Below, one piece after another: positions 18,916 through 25,717 of a stretch of DNA of 51,348 nt (position 1 is the first letter of the stretch; each line of letters opens with the position of its first letter). The translations under genes and the position numbers were made by a program. The notes under the pieces are model-generated. The model was not told the origin of the DNA, ran no database searches, and saw nothing but the letters and a program-made list of their open reading frames with translations. This stretch comes from Phycisphaerales bacterium (GTDB lineage: Bacteria > Planctomycetota > Phycisphaerae > Tepidisphaerales > Tepidisphaeraceae): the NCBI GenBank assembly GCA_025361735.1, contig JANYKD010000031.1, positions 1-51,348 of the forward strand. The letters run 5' to 3'.

Positions 18916-19104
18916 ATCTGAGTACGCTGCCGTCACTGACGTTTCCTTGAGCACTTCGAGACGGGTGTGCAGGTCATTCAGGAGGCTCAGGGCCAGCTTC
19001 ATCTGCTGTGCTTCCTCATTGAACAGACGGTTGTGCGGCTTTCGGCTCCAGATCATCAGTCGCTCTACGATCGTTCCGAGGCGGTTCACATCAAGGTCAC
19101 GCAT
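18880..19104 (-). CDS. Small helical protein with duplicated C-terminal tail
   Basis: 74 residues, MRDLDVNRLGTIVERL start with TGGAGA upstream. Predominantly helical (NEEAQQMKLALSLLNDLHTR), possibly a two-helix hairpin. The last ten residues (FQTVTGFGSL) come from the 80-bp repeat and are shared with its downstream neighbour, so its original C-terminus may have been replaced. Confidence 0.6.
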   Translation of the reverse strand: MRDLDVNRLGTIVERLMIWSRKPHNRLFNEEAQQMKLALSLLNDLHTRLEVLKETSVTAAYSDPFQTVTGFGSL

Positions 19105-19139
19105 GGCAGTCTCCAGTAAAGGTTCAGGTTCAGAACAAG

Positions 19140-19170
19140 GGATCCGCTGCTTGCGTGCAGGGGCGGATCC
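19140..19170 (-). repeat. Intergenic hairpin module 1
   Basis: Perfect 8-bp stem GGATCCGC/GCGGATCC around a 15-base loop. On the minus strand the loop includes CTGCACGCAAGC; the hairpin is followed by TGAACCTGAACC and TACTGGAGA before the ATG at 19104. The second module at 19525 has the same order and a near-identical loop but a different stem, which points to a conserved RNA structure. Confidence 0.7.
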
Positions 19171-19180
19171 GGGCGGGCGT

Positions 19181-19489
19181 CTACTCTTCGTCGTCGTTGG
19201 ACTTGAGCTGCTCGATCCACTGGTCGAGGTTGAACTGCCGTGAGCAGAACCCGTGGTCCTCAGTCGCCAGGCAGGTGAGCTGGTCGACCATGTACGCCTT
19301 GGCGTGCCTGTTGCCGGTGTCCTCGGCGACCTCGCTAGTCAGTGCCAGGACCAAGTTCATCGCGTACCGAGCAAGTTCCAACTTCTTCAGGTTCGTGTCT
19401 TCCTGACTGGCCGGCCCTTGGAGCAGGTACGAGAACCCCAGTTCGGTCATCAGGTCAGCAGCGGCGTTGCAGGACGTTTCGACTCGCAT
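19181..19489 (-). CDS. Small helical protein, uncharacterised
   Basis: 102 residues, MRVETSCNAAADLMTELG start; TACTGGAGAACGCT upstream. Helical, with LKKLELARYAMNLVLALTSE in the centre and Cys at three positions; acidic end. The pattern of a long amphipathic helix suggests an oligomer or a phage regulatory protein; no family recognised. Confidence 0.6.
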   Translation of the reverse strand: MRVETSCNAAADLMTELGFSYLLQGPASQEDTNLKKLELARYAMNLVLALTSEVAEDTGNRHAKAYMVDQLTCLATEDHGFCSRQFNLDQWIEQLKSNDDEE

Positions 19490-19524
19490 AGCGTTCTCCA
19501 GTAAGGGTTCAGGTTCAGGACAAA

Positions 19525-19557
19525 GGCTCCTCCCGCTTGCGAGCAGAAGGAGGAGCC
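19525..19557 (-). repeat. Intergenic hairpin module 2
   Basis: Perfect 9-bp stem GGCTCCTCC/GGAGGAGCC around a 15-base loop containing (minus strand) CTGCTCGCAAGC. Followed on the minus strand by TGAACCTGAACC and TACTGGAGA ahead of the ATG at 19489, exactly as in module 1. Confidence 0.7.
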
Positions 19558-19563
19558 GGTAGG

Positions 19564-19785
19564 TCAGGCGAAGCGGAAGTTCGAGTTCGGGTCTCGGTGT
19601 CGGCGGTACAGCTCCATCGAGCAGTAGTGGATCTCATCAGCGTAGTAGCCAACCTTGTACCCATTGGGCATCGCGGTGATGGCTTCCTGACAGTCCTTGA
19701 TGATCCAGCGGAGCGACTCAACCGTCTTGCTCCTCAGTGTCTTCGGATACTCGGCGTGGTTCATCATGTCAGTGGTCGTTGTCAT
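19564..19785 (-). CDS. Small uncharacterised protein, first gene of the small-gene operon
   Basis: 73 residues from MTTTTDMMNHAEYPK; GAAAGGACCGCC before the ATG. Helical middle (SKTVESLRWIIKDCQEAI) and a polar end with ELYRRHRDPNSNF. It is the first gene after promoter P2. A longer frame starting at 19848 would begin inside the promoter and is unlikely. No family recognised. Confidence 0.6.
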   Translation of the reverse strand: MTTTTDMMNHAEYPKTLRSKTVESLRWIIKDCQEAITAMPNGYKVGYYADEIHYCSMELYRRHRDPNSNFRFA

Positions 19786-19829
19786 GGCGGTCCTTTCGGT
19801 TGTTCGTTCGTTCTCATTCCTGAGTAAGT

Positions 19830-19858
19830 AGTATCCCAGAGTGTCCAACTGTAGTCAA
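19830..19858 (-). promoter_or_regulatory. Sigma70-type promoter P2 with conserved leader
   Basis: On the minus strand TTGACT (19853-19858) and GATACT (19830-19835) with a 17-base spacer. Spacer, minus-ten and leader match P1 at 15324-15352 almost base for base (ACAGTTG, CTCAGGAATGAG, GAACGAACGAAC). It would drive the operon of about a dozen small genes down to 15494. Confidence 0.8.
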
Positions 19859-19887
19859 GCCAAAAGGCAAGAAAAGAGCTATAGCTG

Positions 19888-19930
19888 AAGACTTGTGTGG
19901 ATCAGCCTTTATGAACGTCTCCGAAAGATT
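19888..19930 (-). repeat. Upstream repeat element, copy B of three
   Basis: AAGACTTGT (19888-19896) and AAAGATT (19924-19930), 27 bases apart with TTTATGA between, matching copies at 15381-15422 and 21348-21385. On the minus strand the adjacent CTCGG/CCGAG pair followed by AATCTTT could also act as a weak terminator for the ParB-TAGT pair. Confidence 0.5.
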
Positions 19931-19965
19931 CTCGGATTATTCCCGAGTCGAGCCGGGCCGTACCG

Positions 19966-20673
19966 TCACCTTTTCACTCGGACAATGATCCTCGTGGTCC
20001 CCTTGGCCTGCTCGACCCCAAGGTACGGACCCCACTTCCGGCGGAGGTACTTGATCTCCTGCTCGTGCCGCTCGGCCGAGCGCTGCCGGGCATTGCCGCC
20101 CGAGCCGCCGAACCGTGTGTGGATGAAGCTGTACCGTCCGTCTACCATGACGAAGCGGTCGAGCATCAGCGACTGAAGGCAGAAGTCGATGTCGGCGCGC
20201 AGAAGCAGCGATGTGTCGTACCGCAGTTCTCTACCGATCACCCCGACCAGCCCGCCGACCCAGGTGTTGATCGAGAACGGCCGGAAGTTCGCATACGTCA
20301 TCGGCCGAGCCGCCTGCTGGAAACCGAACACCCTGGCCCCCGCGTCGCCAGCGACGATGGCCAACCTTTCGACGATGGCGCGGACGGCGTCGGGATCCTC
20401 GATCCGACGCTTGTGGAACCCCGACTGGTCGTAGACGTGGGTGACATCGTCATCGACCATGACACAGCACGGGTCTTCGATGTGATCGAGCACCCACTGC
20501 CGAAGCGGGCCGATGCCGGACACGTCGGCCGGGTGGACCAGCAGGTTACTGCTCACCTTGCGGTAAGCGTCCACCTCGTCCTCGCCCACGCAGACCAGGG
20601 CATCAGGGAAAAGCCGCAGAGCCTTGGCCGGCAACACCTCGGGCCGGCCCTTCGATGGGATCACGATCTTCAT
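19966..20673 (-). CDS. TAGT-type glycosyltransferase (GT-A fold), probable DNA-base modification enzyme
   Basis: 235 residues from MKIVIPSKGRPEVLPAKA. The layout fits the TET-associated glycosyltransferase (TAGT) group of phages: N-terminal IPSKGRPE strand-loop, CVGEDEVDAY, GIGPLRQWVLDHIEDP, then the metal/nucleotide-sugar motif VMVDDDVTHVYD (DxD-like), and a downstream RADIDFCLQSL acceptor-side segment. Known TAGTs transfer sugars to hydroxylated DNA bases. The ATG overlaps the stop of the ParB-like gene (ATGA), so the two are coupled. No TET/JBP oxygenase or base-modifying thymidylate-synthase homologue is visible in the element, so the acceptor is unknown. Family-2 glycosyltransferase is the alternative. 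Confidence 0.65.
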   Translation of the reverse strand: MKIVIPSKGRPEVLPAKALRLFPDALVCVGEDEVDAYRKVSSNLLVHPADVSGIGPLRQWVLDHIEDPCCVMVDDDVTHVYDQSGFHKRRIEDPDAVRAIVERLAIVAGDAGARVFGFQQAARPMTYANFRPFSINTWVGGLVGVIGRELRYDTSLLLRADIDFCLQSLMLDRFVMVDGRYSFIHTRFGGSGGNARQRSAERHEQEIKYLRRKWGPYLGVEQAKGTTRIIVRVKR

Positions 20674-21329
20674 TGCTTGGCCTCCCCGGTGAGGATCCGC
20701 ACAGCCTTGGCGCCATCGACACACCGGCCCAGGCCGACCTTCGTGTGACCGCCCGGGTAAGTGATCGCCACCTTCTTGATGCTGAGCCGCTCGCACGCCT
20801 GCTGGAAGTCCTGCTCGTTATGGAAGATGAGCATCAGGTAGTCGTGGTGCTCGAACGGCTGGATTTCCATCTGCGGCAGCGCGGCCGACGGTTCGCCAGG
20901 CTCCTCCACGGCCTCCTCTTCCTCCTGAGCGTCGTTGAGAGCGGCTTGCGTGTTGTGGATGAGGTCTCGGACCCATAACGACTCCGCGTTGACCTGCGCG
21001 ACCAATGCGGCGTATGCGTCGGGGTCTCCGTTGGCCATCGTGCCGACGGGATCGAGCGTGATGAGGATCTTCCGCTCGGCCTCCTCGCTCCAGTCGCCAA
21101 CCAGCACCGGGATCGGCGTCGATGGGTCAGAGACCGTCTTGCGGGCGTGCCCGTCGATCAGGCGCTTCGTGCGCTCGTTGTACAGGCAGGCGCCGGCCCA
21201 CCCGACGTCGGGGTCTTGGAGCAGATCCTTGACCGACTGGAGCTGCTCCGGCGAATGCTTTCTCCAGTTGGCCGGGTTTTCCGAAAGTGAACCCGCTTCA
21301 ATCCATTCTAAACGTAGGTTCCTGCTCAT
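20670..21329 (-). CDS. ParB-like (Spo0J/nuclease-superfamily) protein
   Basis: 219 residues. N-terminal ParB/sulfiredoxin-like domain: IEAGSLSENPANWRKHSPEQ, then GWAGACLYNERTKRLIDGHA with the RLIDGHxR motif used by the superfamily for nucleotide binding or hydrolysis. A helical middle and an acidic linker (DAQEEEEAVEEPGEP) lead to a second alpha/beta domain (DYLMLIFHNEQDFQQACERL). Such proteins accompany phage DNA-modification genes, and it overlaps the TAGT gene by 4 bases. Start chosen at MSRNLRLEW; no strong Shine-Dalgarno. It is unlikely to be the host partition ParB, as it lacks the HTH and CTD order. Confidence 0.72.
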   Translation of the reverse strand: MSRNLRLEWIEAGSLSENPANWRKHSPEQLQSVKDLLQDPDVGWAGACLYNERTKRLIDGHARKTVSDPSTPIPVLVGDWSEEAERKILITLDPVGTMANGDPDAYAALVAQVNAESLWVRDLIHNTQAALNDAQEEEEAVEEPGEPSAALPQMEIQPFEHHDYLMLIFHNEQDFQQACERLSIKKVAITYPGGHTKVGLGRCVDGAKAVRILTGEAKQ

Positions 21330-21347
21330 GTTACGATCGCTTTCTGT

Positions 21348-21385
21348 AAGACTTGTATGTAGAGGCATTTAGGAAAAGAAAGATT
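21348..21385 (-). repeat. Upstream repeat element, copy C of three
   Basis: AAGACTTGT (21348-21356) and AAAGATT (21379-21385), 22 bases apart, just upstream of the ParB-like gene. Copies A and B precede P1 and P2. From here to 21567 there is a gap of about 200 bases in which I see no gene or clear promoter. Confidence 0.45.
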
Positions 21386-21567
21386 AGCAAGAGGGAAGGG
21401 ATTCCCGGTTGAGGTTAAGGACCATGGCTGGGAGTAAAGAACCTAATGCCGGGGGTGGATGGCAACTCAGGGACTACTCACATACCACTTTCGAGCAACT
21501 GGGTGGCTGAGCATCTGCTGACCGCGGGGTGACTACTTGCCGACTGATGTTTCATCACTCCGTAGAA

Positions 21568-21960
21568 TCAATCGCGAGGCCTGGCCAGCAGAGTTGATTG
21601 TATCATCGATATTTGACGTAGAACGCCATCTTCCCACGTCCGGGTGTTCGGATGGGTCGGGAACTCCCCGACGGGCGATCGTCGATCCTGGGCAGGCTCA
21701 GCCGAGGCGGCATTGGCGACGTCTTCTTCGGAGCCATCGCGGTAGTGAGCCGTCGCCGTCTCGATCCTCGACGCTCCAGCGTCTCGCCAGCCGGCGGCAT
21801 CCCGTGCCTCGGTGATCTGGCACCAATAGCCATCCCTGCCGACTGTCAAGGTCCTGCCCAACTTCCGACCCTGAACGCAGATCACATTCCGATGAATGGT
21901 TGGGTCCAGGGCGTCCGCGGTACGTGCCATTGGGCGGGGTAGATCGTCGAGGGTATTCAT
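21568..21960 (-). CDS. Uncharacterised small protein
   Basis: 130 residues. AGAAAGGAACGAGCC before the ATG matches the Shine-Dalgarno modules of the small-gene operon, tying this segment to the same element. The protein starts MNTLDDLPRPMARTADALD and has a strand region RNVICVQGRKLGRTLTVGRDG followed by WCQITEARDAAGWRD; the C-terminal half is polar. No family recognised. Confidence 0.5.
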   Translation of the reverse strand: MNTLDDLPRPMARTADALDPTIHRNVICVQGRKLGRTLTVGRDGYWCQITEARDAAGWRDAGASRIETATAHYRDGSEEDVANAASAEPAQDRRSPVGEFPTHPNTRTWEDGVLRQISMIQSTLLARPRD

Positions 21961-22027
21961 GGCTCGTTCCTTTCTGTTCTGGAAATGGGTTGCGTTCGGG
22001 GAAGGATGCCAAGTTCGTAGAACAACG

Positions 22028-22102
22028 TGGCATACCTGGCATACCTGGCACTGGTGGCGCGCTTAACCTGGTAGAGGTGTGCCACGTATGCCAGGTATGC
22101 CA
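22028..22102. repeat. Inverted iteron-like repeat, candidate replication origin
   Basis: Two 24-base arms, 22028-22051 and 22079-22102, are inverted copies of each other with one mismatch, around a 27-base loop. Each arm is built of the 9-mer TGGCATACC repeated (two full copies plus TGGCAC). Further inverted copies, AGGTATGCCA and GAATGCCA, follow at 22111-22129. The block lies just after the primase-helicase gene, which is the usual place for an iteron origin. A long stem is possible but there is no T-run, so it is not a terminator. Confidence 0.6.
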
Positions 22103-22137
22103 AGAAAGACAGGTATGCCATGAATGCCAAGTAGTGT

Positions 22138-24039
22138 TTATGCTTTGAGTTTCCACATCCATACCTTTGCAAATTGGTCACGGAACACCTTAAGAGGCAT
22201 GCCAGCACGCGCCCGGCATATAGTCCGCCAGCTATGGCCGGCCTCCTTCGCCTCGAACCGGATGGAGCCGGAGTCGGGATTCTTCGGATCGCCGACACGC
22301 ATCGGGCCTTTGGCTAAGAACTCTTCCAGCCACTCGGCCGCCTGATTGCGGGATTCCGGCTCCGGGCCCTTCTGGCTCTGTTGTGCCAGCCACTGGTCGG
22401 CGTTCAGATCCAACGGCGTCGATTCCCACTGGACAGCAGCAGGAGTGCCGCTGATCGTAAAGGCGAGGCCCGCGGCTTGCCGGCCGAGATTATTTTTCCC
22501 GGCCAGCAGGAGCCGGCGGGAGTCCCGATCGGTTGTTTCCAGAACGAGATGCAGAACGGTGCGGACGATGCCGACGAAACCACGGGAACCGAGAACAGAG
22601 TCATCCGCAGTCCCGCCGCTCATCTTCCGAGTGTGCGCGATCAGCAGGACAGCAACGTCGAACTTGCGAGCCAGCGCCGCCAGCGGCGTCAGGATCGCCC
22701 GGACCTCGGTGTCTCGGTGTGCGTCGATCCGGCCGAGATACGAGCCGATGGGGTCAACGCAGACCAGCACGGTGTCCCTGTGCTTGATGAGCAGTTGTTC
22801 GAGGTGGACGATATGCTCCAGAGTGAAGCCACGTTCAACGGGATTGCCGTCCTCGTCGCGACTGACAACGCAGTCGATGACGTGAACCTTGGAACAATCG
22901 GCCCCGTGGGCGTCGAGCCGATCGCGCAAGACGCATTCCGGGTCGTTCTCCGCGTCGGCCAGAATCACTGTGCCTTGCGGGCATAGTGTACCGTCAGTCC
23001 AAGCCGTTCCCGTGCTGACGCGGGATGCGATGTAGGCGTCGAGCCAGCTTTTCCCAACACCGGGAGGAGATGCCACAAGGCTGAGGGTGCCTCTCGCAAT
23101 CCGGCCCGTCCATACCCAATCCACGTCCCGGCGCTCCACGTCAGACATGCAGATCGTGCGTATGCCGCCGATGTACTCGACGGGGTCCACATAAGGCAGG
23201 TCTGCGTTCAGACGGCTAACCTCGTCGCGTATCTGGTCGGCGGTAGCGGTGTCTCTTGATTCGGAGAACTCAACGAAGTCACCCTGGGGCGGAAGTCCCG
23301 GCAGATTGAGTATCTTCACTCTTGCCGGCGGTTCCAGGCGAAACAGGCTGCTGGCCACGTCGGCCGCGTATTTCTCGCCGGCCTTGTCGTTATCGGGCAG
23401 GATGACCACATCCTTCCCGGCCAACGGTGACCAGTCGCTCTTGTCCGCGGAGCAGGCGCCGTGGGCGCTGGTGGTGGCTGGAAGTCCAACTTGACGAGCA
23501 GCGTCACATGCCTTTTCTCCCTCGCAGACATAGACCGTTTGCTCGTTGGCGAGCAGCGGCAGATGGTAAAGTGGCCAGAGTCCAGCCGGGTCGCCGATCT
23601 TCCAGCCTGCCTTTGTGAACGCGAACGGCCGAAATTCCTTCTTGCCGTCTGGCGTGTTGTATCTCGCCACGGCCGCGAACTCGACGCCGTGACCGTCGTG
23701 ATATGGCCAATGACCGGCCAGCAGGCCGCCTTCGATCATCATCCCGGCCCCGTCTATGGCGCTGGCGAGAGTTGAGAATGTATTTTTCGATTCGGCGCCG
23801 ATCCTCTGTTTGCCGCTATGGCCGTAGTCGGTTGGGTCGCAAACGTCGGTGCCGTTCATGTTTTTGCCCTTGCCGCTGTTGCGTTGACTGTTGCCGGCCT
23901 GGTGGACCTTGCCGCCGTCCTTCCAACACTTGAACGCAGTGCGGTCTGGCGACACTGTGCAGGAGCCGATGTCGCCGCAGTTGCCGCAGGGGATCTTGAC
24001 TGACTTCGTGGTTTGCCACTTATTCTTGGAGGCGCTCAT
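22138..24039 (-). CDS. Primase-helicase: zinc finger, TOPRIM and RecA-like ATPase
   Basis: 633 residues; GGAGGTGACCAG before the ATG is a near-perfect ribosome-binding site. Order: zinc finger (IPCGNCGDIGSC, then FKCW), an N-terminal domain with EFRPFAFTK, TOPRIM (VYVCEGEKACDAA; VVILPDNDKAGEKYA), then an AAA_25/RepA-like hexameric helicase with Walker A SPPGVGKSW, Walker B VLVCVDPIGSY and sensor LLIAHTRKMSG. It fits the replicative proteins of phage-plasmids and integrative elements of planctomycetes. The C-terminal about 60 residues resemble a DNA-binding tail (SWRTICRARAGMPLKVF). With the iteron block beside it, the element may replicate autonomously after excision. Confidence 0.85.
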   Translation of the reverse strand: MSASKNKWQTTKSVKIPCGNCGDIGSCTVSPDRTAFKCWKDGGKVHQAGNSQRNSGKGKNMNGTDVCDPTDYGHSGKQRIGAESKNTFSTLASAIDGAGMMIEGGLLAGHWPYHDGHGVEFAAVARYNTPDGKKEFRPFAFTKAGWKIGDPAGLWPLYHLPLLANEQTVYVCEGEKACDAARQVGLPATTSAHGACSADKSDWSPLAGKDVVILPDNDKAGEKYAADVASSLFRLEPPARVKILNLPGLPPQGDFVEFSESRDTATADQIRDEVSRLNADLPYVDPVEYIGGIRTICMSDVERRDVDWVWTGRIARGTLSLVASPPGVGKSWLDAYIASRVSTGTAWTDGTLCPQGTVILADAENDPECVLRDRLDAHGADCSKVHVIDCVVSRDEDGNPVERGFTLEHIVHLEQLLIKHRDTVLVCVDPIGSYLGRIDAHRDTEVRAILTPLAALARKFDVAVLLIAHTRKMSGGTADDSVLGSRGFVGIVRTVLHLVLETTDRDSRRLLLAGKNNLGRQAAGLAFTISGTPAAVQWESTPLDLNADQWLAQQSQKGPEPESRNQAAEWLEEFLAKGPMRVGDPKNPDSGSIRFEAKEAGHSWRTICRARAGMPLKVFRDQFAKVWMWKLKA

Positions 24040-24105
24040 CTGGTCACCTCCACAGGAGTGGATACGTCCAATGTGAATGTGTAGAATAAAATCACGTTTG
24101 TCCTT

Positions 24106-24139
24106 GGCCGCTTCGAGCGTTAACTCGGGCGGCCTTTTT
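24106..24139 (+). terminator. Orphan intrinsic terminator on the plus strand
   Basis: GGCCGC (24106-24111) pairs with GCGGCC (24129-24134), with an inner CGAG/CTCG stem, followed by TTTTT at 24135-24139. It faces the plus strand although every recognised gene here is on the minus strand, so a short plus-strand transcript or antisense RNA may end here. On the minus strand it is upstream of the primase gene. Confidence 0.55.
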
Positions 24140-24166
24140 CATGGTCGCCGTGCGGCCGGTCGGGGA

Positions 24167-24460
24167 TTAGATTCCTGCTGCCGCAAGGCGAGTCTGCGCC
24201 GCCGCGATTTCACGATGGCGATAGTTGAGGCTCGGCGCCGCGGTACTCTGACCTGCGCTGAGGCGGTCGAGGAACTCGTTGATCGCGACCTCCGTCGTCA
24301 CGCGACGGCCACCGATAAGCCAGGTCTCCAACTTCACGCTGCGGATACCACGCGCCCACCAGCGCCAGAGCGTGGCGATGTCAGGCCGCTTGCCGTCACG
24401 GCGAAGGCGGGGAAGGTTTCGGGCGGAGGTGATGCTGATAAAGTTGTACGTTGTTTCCAT
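24167..24460 (-). CDS. DUF1580 protein, excisionase-like
   Basis: 97 residues from METTYNFIS. It carries the DUF1580 layout, specific to planctomycetes: ITSARNLPRLRRDGKRPDIA, then TLWRWWARGIRSVKLE as an HTH-like recognition region and IGGRRVTTEVAINEFLDRL. In these bacteria such genes sit between the primase and the integrase of mobile elements, as here, and their winged-helix-like motif suits a recombination directionality factor. That role is inferred. Confidence 0.75.
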   Translation of the reverse strand: METTYNFISITSARNLPRLRRDGKRPDIATLWRWWARGIRSVKLETWLIGGRRVTTEVAINEFLDRLSAGQSTAAPSLNYRHREIAAAQTRLAAAGI

Positions 24461-24604
24461 GTGCGGCAATGGAACACAATCACGGTATCGACTTTTCTCG
24501 CACAACACGCCTTCAAGCCGTGGCGCGTGCAAGAGGCCGGATTTCCCGACGGAAACCCGGCCTTCAATAAATCCTGGTGCGCGTGTTGCGCAACTGGTGC
24601 GCGC

Positions 24605-25609
24605 TTATTTTCGGCGTGGCATTATCGGCTTGATATTCGTGGACCGGCACTTCGGGCATTGTCCTTTACCGTCCCTCAAGCTGACGATCTCGCTGCAGTT
24701 CATGCATTCACCGGATAGCGGTTGTGGCTGTGCTGGTTTCGCTGGCTCGTTGACTGCTTTCAATTCACGTTTGCGACGCAGATTGTCTGCCCATTTCTGC
24801 AAACTCCTTGGGTTGATCCGTCGATCTTCGCCTGTGCCGACATGCTCGATGTCGCCGCTATCGCATGCATGGGTTATTGTGCCGCGATCACACTTCGCCT
24901 CTTTGGCGGCCTTGGTAACAGTGATCCAGCCTGCCGTATCTTTTGGCATATCGGGCGCAATCGGCTTCGCAAGCTGCGCGAACTGTGCCGATATGATGCC
25001 GGCTATGGCTTTGCAACCGTCGTTCATGTTTACGACGTTCACGTCGATCGGCCCGTTCGTGGCGGCGGCGTCAGCTTTCACGAATTTCATCTTTTCCAGG
25101 TTGCCCTTACCGAGCACCGGAAGTCGTTGGCTTATCTGCCCGTCGGGCATGATGCGTGGCTTGCCGTCGAAAAAGCCGCGCTTCAGGACGAAGTCGAGCG
25201 CTGTCGGTTCGCCCTCTTCCATGGATGATCGCGCGTGGATGCCTTCGGCCGTCAGGCGCCACTGTTCTGTTCCTGCCCGCTCACAGTGAAACGCGGGGGC
25301 CTCTTTCGCTGGCCCCGTCACACGTTCTTGCCATTCGTTGTGCCACCTGTCCCATATGCCGGCGGCCACGAGTTCCATGGCTTCCACGCAGCCACCCTCG
25401 CCCGTCATGGTTAAGGTCGCTTCCACTGCGGTCGGGTGTCCGAACATGCGCAGCCGGAAGTCGGCGCGCCGCTCCACCATCCCGGCAGCCACAAGTTGAA
25501 TCAGCGCCTGCTCTCTCGTCTGGCTTAACCCTATCGGGTCGTAGTCGGCCCAAGTTTCGGGCACGCTCCGCAACAGGTCGCTTACCGCTTGTTCTAATGT
25601 GTCTTGCAT
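24605..25609 (-). CDS. Element protein with HTH and C-terminal zinc ribbon
   Basis: 334 residues from MQDTLEQAVSDLL. The first half has a winged-helix flavour (LSQTREQALIQLVAAGMVE; FRLTAEG-type strand); near residues 240-275 lies a MerR/excisionase-like helix-turn-helix (ITVTKAAKEAKCDRGTITHA followed by GTGEDRRINPRSL), and the C-terminus holds CMNCSEIVSLRDGKGQCPKC, a zinc ribbon. Related hypothetical proteins are common in planctomycete elements; function is unknown, DNA binding is likely. Start by comparison; the upstream 20 residues have no better site. Confidence 0.65.
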   Translation of the reverse strand: MQDTLEQAVSDLLRSVPETWADYDPIGLSQTREQALIQLVAAGMVERRADFRLRMFGHPTAVEATLTMTGEGGCVEAMELVAAGIWDRWHNEWQERVTGPAKEAPAFHCERAGTEQWRLTAEGIHARSSMEEGEPTALDFVLKRGFFDGKPRIMPDGQISQRLPVLGKGNLEKMKFVKADAAATNGPIDVNVVNMNDGCKAIAGIISAQFAQLAKPIAPDMPKDTAGWITVTKAAKEAKCDRGTITHACDSGDIEHVGTGEDRRINPRSLQKWADNLRRKRELKAVNEPAKPAQPQPLSGECMNCSEIVSLRDGKGQCPKCRSTNIKPIMPRRK

Positions 25610-25717
25610 GATGCACTTTTCTCGTGGGTTAGGCCCGGGGCGGACGTGGCAAGGTGCGGCCAGCATCACGCCCCGAACCGTAGGCGGGAGATCAAGCCCG
25701 CCGTCCCGTCAAATACT

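Noticed and set aside
15494-19785. Toxin-antitoxin pairs among the small genes
   Set aside because: None has motifs of known toxins or antitoxins, and pairs are not distinct by length or overlap.
20670-21329. Plasmid-type ParB partition protein
   Set aside because: Only the ParB N-terminal-like domain is present, no ParA gene is adjacent and no HTH domain follows.
21957-22298. Small minus-strand frame with repeated AYLxYxAYL pattern
   Set aside because: The pattern is produced by the TGGCATACC iterons read in a frame; no Shine-Dalgarno.
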